From an uncultured Bacteroidota bacterium (lineage in GTDB: Bacteria; Bacteroidota; Bacteroidia; Bacteroidales; F082), in the NCBI GenBank assembly GCA_903891085.1, contig CAITDJ010000125.1:1-52816 (forward strand): a stretch of 52,816 nt of DNA, in the 5' to 3' direction. Below the pieces are notes generated by a model that made no database searches, was not told where the DNA came from, and saw nothing but the letters and a program-made list of their open reading frames with translations. Shown piece by piece: positions 44,353-52,816 of the stretch (its first letter is position 1; every line of letters begins with the position of its first letter). A program made the translations under genes and the position numbers.

Positions 44353-46161
44353 ATGAAAAACAAAATGAATGACTCAGAGGCCATTCGGCAATGCATCGAA
44401 ACGAACTTTTTCAATAACCTGACCAATCTTTTTAGAACCTTTAGAACAACGATGTTAGTTTTGATTTTTTGTGCAAGCCAGACGACTTGGATATTTGCAC
44501 AACCAAACGGATTTGTTCATGCTTATGATTCCATGCACCAGACTTTTTCGGCTTATTATCCGATGGGTGTCTGGAAAGGAATCGACTGGAACGCCCTCAA
44601 TGCAAGCATTCGTCCTAAAATTGAAAATGCTGCTGTCTCAAGCGATACGATTATGTTCTATACAGCCTTGCAGCAATATGCCACTTCGATACACGACGGA
44701 CATGTGAATATCCGTCATGGCTGGGCTGATATCAGGGCGGCAGCTATTTACGAACAAATTGGAGGCAGTTATGGTTTTGTGGTTACAGGGCTTGATGATG
44801 GAAGGATTGTGGCAAGGCTTATTGAACCTGATTCGCCTGCTGATAATGCCGGGATGCAGTTTGGTGCTGAAATCCTGGAAGTGAATGACAGTCCGGTACT
44901 TTCGGTGCTTGATACTGTTTCTGTGCTCTGGGCAGAAGTCATTCCGGCAACAACCGAAGCGAAAAAACTAAATCAATACCGGTTTTTGGGAAGAGCACAT
45001 CTGGGCGAATCCATCAAAATCAAATTTCAGAACAGGGATGCTTCTGAACCATCAACCGTGACATTGGTTGCTGTGGATGATGCGTATTCCACTTATCATC
45101 AGACTTCAATAATACCGGTATTTGACTCTTTGACAAGTGTTTCATCCATGTTGATTGATCCCGGAGGTTATGGCTACATCAAAATCACCAGTGTTTATGG
45201 CGAAGCAGAGGAGATCGTACAGCTTTATACCGATTTTCGTGATGCGATCGTTGGTTTTAACAATGCTGATGTTCCGGGATTAATACTCGATATCCGATCG
45301 AATATGGGTGGTTACGATGCATTGGCAGCGGCCTTGTCGGGTTTCTTTTACAATGAAATCGCTTTTTATGAATACCAGTCATGGTACAATCCTGAAAGTG
45401 ATACACTTGAGATTTGGCCTTTACCCATCGAACATTTTAATCCGGCAACACTCGAATTCTACATCAACCCTGATTATCCGATTGGAGCGCTGTATACAGA
45501 GCCTCAAGGTGTTTATTTCGACAAACCGGTGATCGTACTCGTTGGTCCGCGCAATATCAGTTCGGGCGAAGGCATCCCTATGATGCTTCAAAAACTGCCA
45601 AACTGCAAGGTGGTGAGTTTTTATGGCAGCAATGGCTCATTTGCAATGGTCGACCGCGTTCATTATTTTTTTCCACCTCCGCAGGATGTATATCTGCGAT
45701 ATCCATACGGGGTGTCGTTAAACGAAAATTTTGTCATCCAACTCGACAGCGATTCTACCATGACCGGCGGTGTGATCCCTGATATCAGAGTTCCGGTTAA
45801 TGATACCGTAATCAATCAATTATATATCGACAGCCTGGATGTTGAACTGTTGTATGCCATGAAAATGCTTCATACAATACTTGGAACAGAAGAGCTTGCT
45901 GAGCCAGGCCTGTTTGCGGTACTCGAACAGAATGTTCCCAATCCGTTCAATACGCAGACTGAAATAACCTATACACTTTCAGAAACTACCTTTGTGAAAC
46001 TCGAAGTGTTTGATCTGAGCGGCAGATCACTTACAACACTTGTTGAATCAAAACAACCGGCAGGCAGCCATTCCGTGCCATTCCGTGCACCAAACCTGAA
46101 GAAAGGGATGTATTTATACCGGCTGGTGGCAGGAAATAGTGTGATCACGCGAAAATGTTAG
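44353..46161 (+). CDS. secreted S41 (C-terminal processing type) protease with T9SS signal, possibly frameshifted
   Basis: The product is a PDZ-containing S41 serine protease carrying an appended sorting domain. It has a signal sequence (hydrophobic core LVLIFCASQTTWIFAQ), an N-terminal helical domain (SIHDGHVNIRHG), a PDZ domain (IEPDSPADNAGMQFGAEILE), and the catalytic core with GYIKITSVYG, DIRSNMGGYDA and GPRNISSGEG, where the serine nucleophile lies. The end is a FlgD-like T9SS domain (NVPNPFNTQTEITYTLSE, VFDLSGRSL, GMYLYRLVAGN). The frame stops at ITRKC, where one extra A in the run at 46152-46155 would instead give ITRKMLA. The in-frame Met at 44305 and one at 44452 are alternatives; 44353 gives basic residues before the signal core. 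Confidence 0.82.
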   Translation: MKNKMNDSEAIRQCIETNFFNNLTNLFRTFRTTMLVLIFCASQTTWIFAQPNGFVHAYDSMHQTFSAYYPMGVWKGIDWNALNASIRPKIENAAVSSDTIMFYTALQQYATSIHDGHVNIRHGWADIRAAAIYEQIGGSYGFVVTGLDDGRIVARLIEPDSPADNAGMQFGAEILEVNDSPVLSVLDTVSVLWAEVIPATTEAKKLNQYRFLGRAHLGESIKIKFQNRDASEPSTVTLVAVDDAYSTYHQTSIIPVFDSLTSVSSMLIDPGGYGYIKITSVYGEAEEIVQLYTDFRDAIVGFNNADVPGLILDIRSNMGGYDALAAALSGFFYNEIAFYEYQSWYNPESDTLEIWPLPIEHFNPATLEFYINPDYPIGALYTEPQGVYFDKPVIVLVGPRNISSGEGIPMMLQKLPNCKVVSFYGSNGSFAMVDRVHYFFPPPQDVYLRYPYGVSLNENFVIQLDSDSTMTGGVIPDIRVPVNDTVINQLYIDSLDVELLYAMKMLHTILGTEELAEPGLFAVLEQNVPNPFNTQTEITYTLSETTFVKLEVFDLSGRSLTTLVESKQPAGSHSVPFRAPNLKKGMYLYRLVAGNSVITRKC

Positions 46162-46501
46162 CTAGAATAACGGGTTAATTCATAACTTTTTTTATTCGTT
46201 GATCCTGAATACCATACTGGTCAAATTCAATTCCTGTAATTGGTCGTGGCGCCTTTCAAAAGGACGAAAAAAATAGTTGAATGTTCTTCTTACTTTTTCC
46301 ACTATTGAAATGATTAGCGTTATTAAATCGTAACATTATTTTATAAATATTGTGATTCGTTGCATCTTACTAGCACATCAAAATAAGATTCTGCCATTTT
46401 AAAACCTCAGCAGAAATACTTTTAAAAAAGCTTTCCATAGGCTATTTTGTGCCTTCTAAGTATCTGGTTTATCATACCTTTGCACAAGGAAATATTTTGG
46501 T
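46162..46501. other. intergenic region before the TPR sensor kinase
   Basis: These 340 AT-rich bases show no gene and no convincing terminator for the S41 protease. The only clear signal is the -7-like element at 46475-46482. Confidence 0.4.
46475..46482 (+). promoter_or_regulatory. putative -7 promoter element of the TPR sensor kinase
   Basis: TACCTTTG matches TAnnTTTG and lies 19 bases before the start codon at 46502. TTTG at 46446-46449 may be the -33 box, but the 25-base spacing is longer than usual. Confidence 0.45.
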
Positions 46502-48646
46502 ATGGTTAAATATTTATTGCTTTCATTTTTTTTGCTTTTTGCGGCAGCAGTCAAAAGTGAAAACTTAGATAGTTTGCGCAATTCGATTGAGAAAGCGGTA
46601 ACCGCGAAGAATAAAATTCCGGCACTGATTGTTCTTTCCAAGTACTGGACAACCACTAATTCCGATTCAGCCATATTTTATTCCACAACGCTTCAACAAG
46701 TTGCCCTGCAAGCTCAACATAACGAGGGGTACTACTGGGGAAGCTATAATCTGGTTTCAGTACTTTACGAAACCGACATAAGGGAAACTGCTCTTGTTCA
46801 GGGGCAAAAAGCAATTGCTCATTTCGATAAAAACGCAGACAAGGCATATAAGGTTAACCTGTTGGTTCTGGTTGCTGAAAAAAGCAGGCAATTTGGTCAC
46901 TTTGAAGCTGCTATCAAGTATTTCGGGGAGGCTGCCCATTGCGGGGATATTTCAGATATGGAAAACATGGAGTCACATATTTTCAGTCGGATGGCTGCTG
47001 TCTTTTACGAGCAAAATAAATATCAGTTAGCGGAGGCTTACATTGATTCATCACAAAGGGTTTTAAAGCCAGGGAGAAACGAGCGTATTTCGATCAGCAA
47101 TCTCGAAATTTTTGGGGCTTCACAACGCCAGCAGGGTCATTACCAGAAGGCAATTGGTTGCTTTCAGGAGGCTTTAACAAAAATTACGGATGAAAGTTAT
47201 ATTTTAATTGAGGCTAACCTGTATTACAATCTCTCAAAGACATACCTGGCCATAAATGATTTTCCAAATGCACTATCGTGTGCAGTGAAGTCAAATGAGG
47301 CTGCAGGGAAAGCCCAAAGTAAAATTCAGCTCGAATCAGCAGCCGAATGTCTGGCAAAGGCGTATGCCGGGACAGGCAATTACAAGCAAGCTTACGATTA
47401 TCTCGAAATTAAGGGAACCCTTTTGTGGCAGCGGTATGCAGAAGCCCACGATAAACTTATTGCCGAGAAGAATGCCCAGTATGAATCAAAGAAAAAGGAG
47501 GCGCAAATTACCGAGCAAACATACCTGATCGGGCTGGAGAGAAGAGAGAACAACCTCCTCTTCGCCGGAATTATTCTGGTGGTTTTGATATTGGGATATG
47601 TTTTTTTTATGCATTTGAAATTAAAAAAAGTCAATCGCCTGCTATTTCTTAAAAATATGGAAATCAACAGGCAATCAGAAGAGTTGGAATTCAAAAATCA
47701 AAAATTGCATGAATTGTCAGATTTTCAGGAAGCCATGACCGGAATGGTTATCCACGACCTGAAAAACCCGTTGAATACCATGATTAACCTGGAACATATT
47801 GAGAAAAACCCTGAAAAAATCAAGGCGCTTGTCGAAAAGAATGGGCGGGCAATGCTACATATGGTGATGAATGTGTTGGATGTGTACAAATACGAAAATA
47901 CAGAATTGAAAATCAGGGAAGAGGTTATAAATATCACCAAAATAATAGAAGAAGCCAACAACAATGTAAGGTTGCTGGCCATGGAAAAGAACCTGAAAAT
48001 ACTTATTGTTTCAAAAAACAGCTATACTATAAATGCCGACAGCGATTTGCTTCAAAGGGTTTTTTCCAATCTGCTGGCCAATGCGATCAAATTTTCTAAA
48101 AGCGGTGAAAATATCGAAATCATACTCTCGGAAGCAGAATCCGGTTGGATTAAGGTCGAAGTAACCGACAAAGGCGATGGCATTGATCCAAAGATTTTGC
48201 CAGTGATATTTGATAAATTCTCCCAGGCCGAAAAGAAAAAATCGGGATTGGCGGGTTCCACCGGATTAGGTTTGACTTTTTGTAAAATGGTTATCGAAGC
48301 ACATGGCGGAACCATTGGTGCTGTTTCCGAAAAAGGATCCGGTTCCTCTTTTTGGTTTACACTGCCATTATTCAATAAAACAGAAAACATTGATAACCAG
48401 ATTTATTATCACCAATTTCAGGATAAAACCAAGAAGTTGCAATTGAGTGGTTCAGCCTTACTTGAAATCGCTCCTTACCTGTTAAAACTCCGCAAAATGG
48501 AGGTTTATTCGGTTAGCGAAATTCATACTTGCCTTAAAACCATTCCCATATCGGAAGATATTGATGTACAACTTTGGAAAGATGAAGTTTACCATGCTGT
48601 TAATTCCATGAATAGCAATTATTACCATTCTCTACTAATCCAGTAA
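46502..48646 (+). CDS. TPR-containing sensor histidine kinase
   Basis: The 714-residue product has a signal peptide (1-19), a periplasmic TPR array (about 25-320; ISNLEIFGASQRQQGHYQKA, NLSKTYLAINDFPNA, CLAKAYAGTGNYKQA), one membrane helix (about 350-370, LLFAGIILVVLILGYVFFM), a coiled coil, a HisKA domain with MVIHDLKNPLN (His418) and a HATPase domain (NLLANAIKFS, DKGDGIDPKILPVIFDKFSQ, GSTGLGLTFCKMV). A C-terminal extension of about 85 residues is unrecognised. It senses an unknown periplasmic or envelope signal. The response regulator starts 2 bases after its stop, so they are a cognate pair in one operon. Confidence 0.92.
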   Translation: MVKYLLLSFFLLFAAAVKSENLDSLRNSIEKAVTAKNKIPALIVLSKYWTTTNSDSAIFYSTTLQQVALQAQHNEGYYWGSYNLVSVLYETDIRETALVQGQKAIAHFDKNADKAYKVNLLVLVAEKSRQFGHFEAAIKYFGEAAHCGDISDMENMESHIFSRMAAVFYEQNKYQLAEAYIDSSQRVLKPGRNERISISNLEIFGASQRQQGHYQKAIGCFQEALTKITDESYILIEANLYYNLSKTYLAINDFPNALSCAVKSNEAAGKAQSKIQLESAAECLAKAYAGTGNYKQAYDYLEIKGTLLWQRYAEAHDKLIAEKNAQYESKKKEAQITEQTYLIGLERRENNLLFAGIILVVLILGYVFFMHLKLKKVNRLLFLKNMEINRQSEELEFKNQKLHELSDFQEAMTGMVIHDLKNPLNTMINLEHIEKNPEKIKALVEKNGRAMLHMVMNVLDVYKYENTELKIREEVINITKIIEEANNNVRLLAMEKNLKILIVSKNSYTINADSDLLQRVFSNLLANAIKFSKSGENIEIILSEAESGWIKVEVTDKGDGIDPKILPVIFDKFSQAEKKKSGLAGSTGLGLTFCKMVIEAHGGTIGAVSEKGSGSSFWFTLPLFNKTENIDNQIYYHQFQDKTKKLQLSGSALLEIAPYLLKLRKMEVYSVSEIHTCLKTIPISEDIDVQLWKDEVYHAVNSMNSNYYHSLLIQ

Positions 48647-48648
48647 AA

Positions 48649-49485
48649 ATGCAAAACCGGACCGTACTTATTGTTGACGATCTTGAAGAAAACCTTCAGG
48701 TTGTCGTTTCGATATTTGAGCAAAACCGCCCCGATTTGATCGTTTATCAGGCCAACAGCGGGAAAATGGCATTGGAGTTGGCAATTAAGATTTTGCCCGA
48801 CATTATTATTACCGACTGGGACATGCCCGAAATGTCGGGTATCGATTTGATACTCGAACTAAAAAAACTCAAAGCTACGCGTTCAATACCGGTAATTGTA
48901 GCTACCGGCTTTATGCTTTCGGCCGAAAACCTCAGGGATGCCCTCGAAGCAGGCGCGGTCGATTTTTTGACCCGACCTATAAATACTGTAGAATTGATTG
49001 CCCGCAGCCACTCAGCATTGTTGCTTTCGGAGCAGCATAAAAACGCGCTGGCCGATAAAGACCGGCAGCTTGCAGAAATTGCGCTCGACATAACAAAAAA
49101 CGATGCTTTCCTCACCAAATTCAAAAAACAAATCGAGGGTTTGCTTCCCAACATCACTGAGGAGCAAATCCATGAAAGGGATGAACTAACGGCAATTGTC
49201 GCCAACCTCGACAGCCATCTGAAACACGACAACTGGCAGCGGTTCCAGTTTTCTTTTGATGCCGTTCATAGCGGTTTTATTCAAAGTCTTTCCAAAACCC
49301 ATCCCGAACTTAGCCCTGCCGAGGTTAAACTTAGCATTTTTCTGAAACTTGGCATGAACACCAAGGATATTTCCAATTTACTCTATCTCGCCCCTGAAAG
49401 CATTAAAGTTGCCCGCTCAAGACTCAGGAAAAAAATGGGGCTGAGCCTTACCCATAATCTTCAAAGTTATCTTGCGGCATTGTAA
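48649..49485 (+). CDS. LuxR-type response regulator
   Basis: The 278-residue protein has a receiver domain (about 4-122) with Asp10-Asp11, phospho-acceptor Asp56 (ITDWDMPEMSG), Thr/Ala and FLTRP features. A helical linker (about 130-215) follows, and the protein ends with a LuxR/GerE helix-turn-helix (about 220-278; LSPAEVKLSIFLKLGMNTKD, ISNLLYLAPESIKVARSRLRKKMG). In Bacteroidota this C-terminal domain commonly pairs with TPR sensor kinases, as here. It most likely controls the surface-protein gene downstream through the repeat array at 49601-49655. The lysine in the usual KP motif reads Arg (TRP), which may alter signalling. Confidence 0.92.
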   Translation: MQNRTVLIVDDLEENLQVVVSIFEQNRPDLIVYQANSGKMALELAIKILPDIIITDWDMPEMSGIDLILELKKLKATRSIPVIVATGFMLSAENLRDALEAGAVDFLTRPINTVELIARSHSALLLSEQHKNALADKDRQLAEIALDITKNDAFLTKFKKQIEGLLPNITEEQIHERDELTAIVANLDSHLKHDNWQRFQFSFDAVHSGFIQSLSKTHPELSPAEVKLSIFLKLGMNTKDISNLLYLAPESIKVARSRLRKKMGLSLTHNLQSYLAAL

Positions 49486-49600
49486 GCTGCGCCCATTCCA
49501 GGCTTCGAGGCAATATCAGCATCATTAGCCCGGTAAATCCCTCCATCTCTCTGTATTTTAGGCTATTCTGCCCTGCAAGGGCTGAACGAAAGGCGAAGCA

Positions 49601-49655
49601 TTGTTATCCTTTTGTTATCCTTTATTTTCTCTTTGTTATCCTTTTGTTATCCTTT
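49601..49655 (+). promoter_or_regulatory. four-copy TTGTTATCC operator array
   Basis: TTGTTATCC occurs at 49601, 49612, 49633 and 49644, with spacings of 11, 21 and 11 bases, close to whole helical turns. The two 23-base halves (49601-49623 and 49633-49655) are identical. The array lies about 45-100 bases upstream of the predicted start of the surface-protein transcript and directly after the response-regulator gene, as expected for an activator site. Confidence 0.65.
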
Positions 49656-49683
49656 CGATAGCCCGCATTCTGTTTAGGGGGAG

Positions 49684-49691
49684 TACTTTTG
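49684..49691 (+). promoter_or_regulatory. putative -7 promoter element of the surface-protein gene
   Basis: TACTTTTG matches TAnnTTTG. No TTTG -33 box is seen at the right distance, which suggests dependence on an activator. The start codon is at 49729, 38 bases downstream. Confidence 0.5.
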
Positions 49692-49728
49692 TAACTCATT
49701 AATTTACTGTAATATTTATAATTAACTT

Positions 49729-52700
49729 ATGAAAAAATTATCTGCTTTTCTACTTGTTTTGACGCTTACAGCAGGCATTTTAGTGCAAACCGCAAAAGCA
49801 CAGATTACGGTCTCCGGTTCCAACACCAAAGACGGCACCTACACCTCCTTAACAAAAGTCGACGGTGCATTTGCCGCACTTAGCAGCATATCCCAGGCAA
49901 CAAAAACCATTATCATTACCATAACAGCGAATGTTACCGATGAAGATGGTGCAACTGCTTTGACCGGAGTCGCCGGAATGTGGACCAGCCTCATCATCAG
50001 CCCAAGTGGTGCCCGAACAATATCCGGCTCGGTGTCAAAACCGCTTATCGACCTCAATGGTGCGGATAATGTAACCATTGATGGGTTAAATACCGGCGGC
50101 AATTCGCTGGTCATTTCAAACCTCAGCACAGCAACTACAGCGGGAACTTCCACCATACGGTTTATCAACGACGCTTCTGGCAATACTGTTCAATATTGTA
50201 CGATTAAAGGTTCAACGAAAGATGCCGCTGCTGGGATTATTTTCTTCTCAACCACAACTGGTTCAACCGGAAATGATGGCAATTACATTGATAATAACAA
50301 TATTACCAATTCAGTCGATGCCAACAGACCGTTGAATGCCATATATTCGTTGGGAATAACAGGTTCCAATCTCGAAAATAGTGGCAACTTCATCCGCAAT
50401 AATAATATCTATGATTTCATGAATAAAACAGCGGCTTCCAACGGCATCAACCTTGGCTCTTTTACAACCGCCTGGACCATTTCGGGAAACAGTTTTTATG
50501 AAACAGCATCATTTGCAGCGACTACAGGAGCGGAGAGATACCCTATTTACATTTCAACTGCTGGCATAAGCTTTACTATATCGGGTAATTACATCGGAGG
50601 AAGTTCGGCAGAGTGCCTTGGTACCTGGACCAAGACTGCAACTGACGGAGGTTTCAGGGCAATGAACATTAGTGTTGGAACAGGAACGGCAAGCAATATA
50701 CAGGGCAATACCATCAAAAACATCTCATGGACAAACACGGGAGTTTCACTCTGGTGCGGTATATTTATTAATGCCGGCGATGTAAACATAGGCACCACCT
50801 TAGGGAACGTAATTGGCGCGGCCGAGGGAAACGGATCGATCACGTTTACCGGGGGAGGTTCTTCATCTGTTTCATATGGGATACGCAATGCCGGAACAGG
50901 GACGGCCGATATTCAAAACAATACGATTGGTTCTATTACCACGAATAATTCCACTTCCACGTATCCATCAGACTTTTATGCGATTTACAAAGATGCTAAA
51001 GTTGGGGCCACTACCATCAGCAATAATCAGATAGGCAGCACGGTAACAGCCGCCAGTATCAATGCAAGTTCGCTTTCAACAGCAAATGCACAAATAGTTA
51101 TGGGAATACAAAATAATGGTACGGGTACAATAACCATTTCGGGCAACACCGTGGCCAACATGACAAATGCAAACACCTTTAACGGCAGTGGAGCGATTGA
51201 TGGCATTTACTCCGGTGACGGCACAAACACCATCACCAATAATACGGTAAGGGATTTAACCATTGCCAATTTGAGTACCGGGAATTATGAAAGGGCAGCA
51301 GTCATTGGTATTTACTGTCATTATGGAACAGGAGCAACAACCATTACGGGCAATACAATTAATAATTTGAAAAATACAAACACAAGCTTCGCAGGAAATA
51401 TTTTTGGGATATATTACTTTGGTTCTGCGACGGCAAGCACCGTTTCTGAAAATTTCATTCACAGTTTATCGGTAACAGGAGCAAGCAGCACTTCGGCCAG
51501 TATTTGCGGGATAAAAATATATTCTGGTGGTACTACCTATTCAAATAATATTATCAGGCTTGGCGGCACTACATCAACAACCCTTTACGGCATTTACGAA
51601 ACAGGGACTTCCGGTGCCAGTAACCTATATTTCAATACTGTATACATTGATGGAACAGTAGCATCAGGGAGTAACAAATCGTATGCATTGTACAGTGCGG
51701 TAAATACAACCACGCGGAGATTCAGAAATAATATTTTCAACAATGTCCGTTCAACGTCGGGCGGGGCTAGTTTGCATTATGGAATGTACATAGTTGCAAC
51801 GGGATCAATAACCTGCGATTACAATGATTATCTGGTTTCATCGGCAAGTAACGGAGGAATGTTAGGATATTATAGTGGAGATAAATCAACATCGGTTATC
51901 GTAACCGGCCAGGATTCCCATAGTTTAAATACAGATCCTTTGTTTGCCAACGCAACTGCAGGCACCACAGCCTCCGATTTTGTGCCGGCGGCATCATTAA
52001 CCGGTTGGTATGGAACAGGTATTACAACCGATTATGCAGGAATCACAAGATCGGCAACACCTACCATGGGGGCCTATGAAAGTAGCCCAGCTTTAACCTG
52101 GACCGGCACCACCTCCACGGCATGGAGCACTGCGGGGAACTGGAGCACCAGTGCTGTTCCTACAGCGTCGGACAATGTCACCATCCCCGATGTTACCAAC
52201 GACCCTGTTGCAGCATCCGGCGTAGGCGCTTCATGCAACAACCTTACAGTGAACAGCGGTGCAAGCCTTACAGTACAATCGGGCGGATCGCTCATTACCA
52301 ATGGCAGCATCACCAACAACGGCACGATCAATATACAGCGTTCGGTCACGACCGGCAGCTGGCATCTGGTATCAGCACCCACCACCAACGCCACCGCCAA
52401 TAGCTTTGTCTCAGGCGATTATCTGCAAAGCTGGAGCGAAAGCACAGGCGCCTGGACAGATATTTCGGATATGAGTACAGCCTTAAACCCTGTTCAGGGT
52501 TATGGCTTATATAACAGCAGCGCCTCAGCCCGCACCTATACCTTCAGCGGAACACCGAACACAGGCAACCAAAGCAAGGCAATAAGCTATACCAACGGAC
52601 CCACAGGCTACGACGGTGCCAATCTGCTGGGTAATCCATATCCATCCAGCATCGACTGGGACGGACTCAGAACTACTTACGGAGCAGTCTATTACTGGAA

Positions 52701-52816
52701 CGGAAGCGCATATGTATCATGGAACAACGGAGGCTCAGGAGTTCAGTATATCCCACCGATGCAGGGTTTCTTTGTCATCACAGCCACAAACACGACCTTC
52801 AGCCTGACGAACCTCA
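49729..52816 (+). CDS. parallel beta-helix surface protein, incomplete at the window end
   Basis: The frame starts at ATG 49729 with a signal peptide (MKKLSAFLLVLTLTAGIL to AKAQ) and stays open to the end, so at least 1029 residues are seen and the C-terminus is missing. Residues 25-770 are a right-handed beta-helix of the NosD/pectate-lyase kind: short repeated strands rich in Asn, Gly, Thr and Ser such as ISGNTVANM, ITNNTVRDL, ISNNQIGS. After about residue 785 come hyalin/T9SS-associated repeats (LTWTGTTSTAW, GNWSTSAVPTASDNVTIPD, LTVNSGASLTVQSGG). Its likely role is an adhesin or polysaccharide-binding surface protein. A T9SS signal would be expected beyond the window. It has a possible activator array upstream. 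Confidence 0.85.
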   Translation, partial: MKKLSAFLLVLTLTAGILVQTAKAQITVSGSNTKDGTYTSLTKVDGAFAALSSISQATKTIIITITANVTDEDGATALTGVAGMWTSLIISPSGARTISGSVSKPLIDLNGADNVTIDGLNTGGNSLVISNLSTATTAGTSTIRFINDASGNTVQYCTIKGSTKDAAAGIIFFSTTTGSTGNDGNYIDNNNITNSVDANRPLNAIYSLGITGSNLENSGNFIRNNNIYDFMNKTAASNGINLGSFTTAWTISGNSFYETASFAATTGAERYPIYISTAGISFTISGNYIGGSSAECLGTWTKTATDGGFRAMNISVGTGTASNIQGNTIKNISWTNTGVSLWCGIFINAGDVNIGTTLGNVIGAAEGNGSITFTGGGSSSVSYGIRNAGTGTADIQNNTIGSITTNNSTSTYPSDFYAIYKDAKVGATTISNNQIGSTVTAASINASSLSTANAQIVMGIQNNGTGTITISGNTVANMTNANTFNGSGAIDGIYSGDGTNTITNNTVRDLTIANLSTGNYERAAVIGIYCHYGTGATTITGNTINNLKNTNTSFAGNIFGIYYFGSATASTVSENFIHSLSVTGASSTSASICGIKIYSGGTTYSNNIIRLGGTTSTTLYGIYETGTSGASNLYFNTVYIDGTVASGSNKSYALYSAVNTTTRRFRNNIFNNVRSTSGGASLHYGMYIVATGSITCDYNDYLVSSASNGGMLGYYSGDKSTSVIVTGQDSHSLNTDPLFANATAGTTASDFVPAASLTGWYGTGITTDYAGITRSATPTMGAYESSPALTWTGTTSTAWSTAGNWSTSAVPTASDNVTIPDVTNDPVAASGVGASCNNLTVNSGASLTVQSGGSLITNGSITNNGTINIQRSVTTGSWHLVSAPTTNATANSFVSGDYLQSWSESTGAWTDISDMSTALNPVQGYGLYNSSASARTYTFSGTPNTGNQSKAISYTNGPTGYDGANLLGNPYPSSIDWDGLRTTYGAVYYWNGSAYVSWNNGGSGVQYIPPMQGFFVITATNTTFSLTNL

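Noticed and set aside
49570..49582. GCCCTGCAAGGGC hairpin after the response regulator as a terminator
   Set aside because: The stem is only 5 bases and no T-run follows on the plus strand.
49601..49655. Repeat array considered as a CRISPR or tandem satellite
   Set aside because: Units are only 9-11 bases with no spacers of constant length; promoter position and helical phasing fit an operator better.

Overview
The window looks like a chromosome segment of a Bacteroidota bacterium, probably a Bacteroidales-like environmental lineage. The evidence is SusE/SusD-type lipoproteins, a TonB-dependent receptor beside a DUF4249 protein, two proteins with type IX secretion (T9SS) C-terminal sorting domains, a FucP/GluP-type sugar transporter, a glycine-tailed RRM protein, and several promoters fitting the Bacteroidota -7 consensus TAnnTTTG. 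No taxonomic search was possible, so the rank below phylum is a guess.

Layout. 1-3.5 kb: a secreted TPR-like protein and peptidase E. 3.7-8.9 kb: a disturbed accessory region. It holds a SusE-type lipoprotein, a chimeric ORF joining an HTH regulator to SusE and SusD fragments, an XRE repressor, a small Ig-like lipoprotein, another small regulator, and a tyrosine integrase next to tRNA-Arg(TCT). It reads as a small integrative island abutting a damaged polysaccharide utilisation locus. 9-16.6 kb: an RRM RNA-binding protein, then a tightly packed, partly overlapping operon of an unknown secreted protein, a TonB receptor, a DUF4249 lipoprotein and an MG2/plug-like protein. 16.7-22.7 kb: a 1987-residue multidomain T9SS cargo with large internal duplications. 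23-26.6 kb: an orphan membrane protein, a CYTH-domain phosphohydrolase and a sugar MFS transporter.

26.8-36.9 kb is the most interesting block. Eight co-directional genes encode a membrane Ser/Thr kinase, a coiled-coil exported protein, a zinc-ribbon FHA protein with a threonine-rich linker, a membrane PP2C phosphatase, a tandem-FHA membrane protein with a protease-like ectodomain that seems to have lost its catalytic residues, an FHA-TM2 protein, a large exported protein with a Pro/Glu-rich linker, and an LPP20-like lipoprotein. I see no secretion-system genes nearby, so I propose a self-contained phospho-threonine signalling complex that spans the envelope.

37-42.2 kb holds a second signalling module: a PstS-like periplasmic binding domain fused through a membrane helix to a GcvH-like domain, a sensor kinase with two haem c-type motifs, and an NtrC-family activator. 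A good sigma-54 promoter match lies 42 bases before the first gene. Then come an archaemetzincin, a dihaem cytochrome c peroxidase (opposite strand) and an S41 protease whose T9SS signal appears cut short by a possible 1-base frameshift.

46.5-52.8 kb holds a TPR sensor kinase, a LuxR-type response regulator, and a large parallel-beta-helix surface protein that runs off the end. Between regulator and surface gene are four copies of TTGTTATCC spaced 11, 21 and 11 bases, upstream of a promoter lacking a clear -33 box. This is a likely activator array through which the two-component system controls the surface protein.
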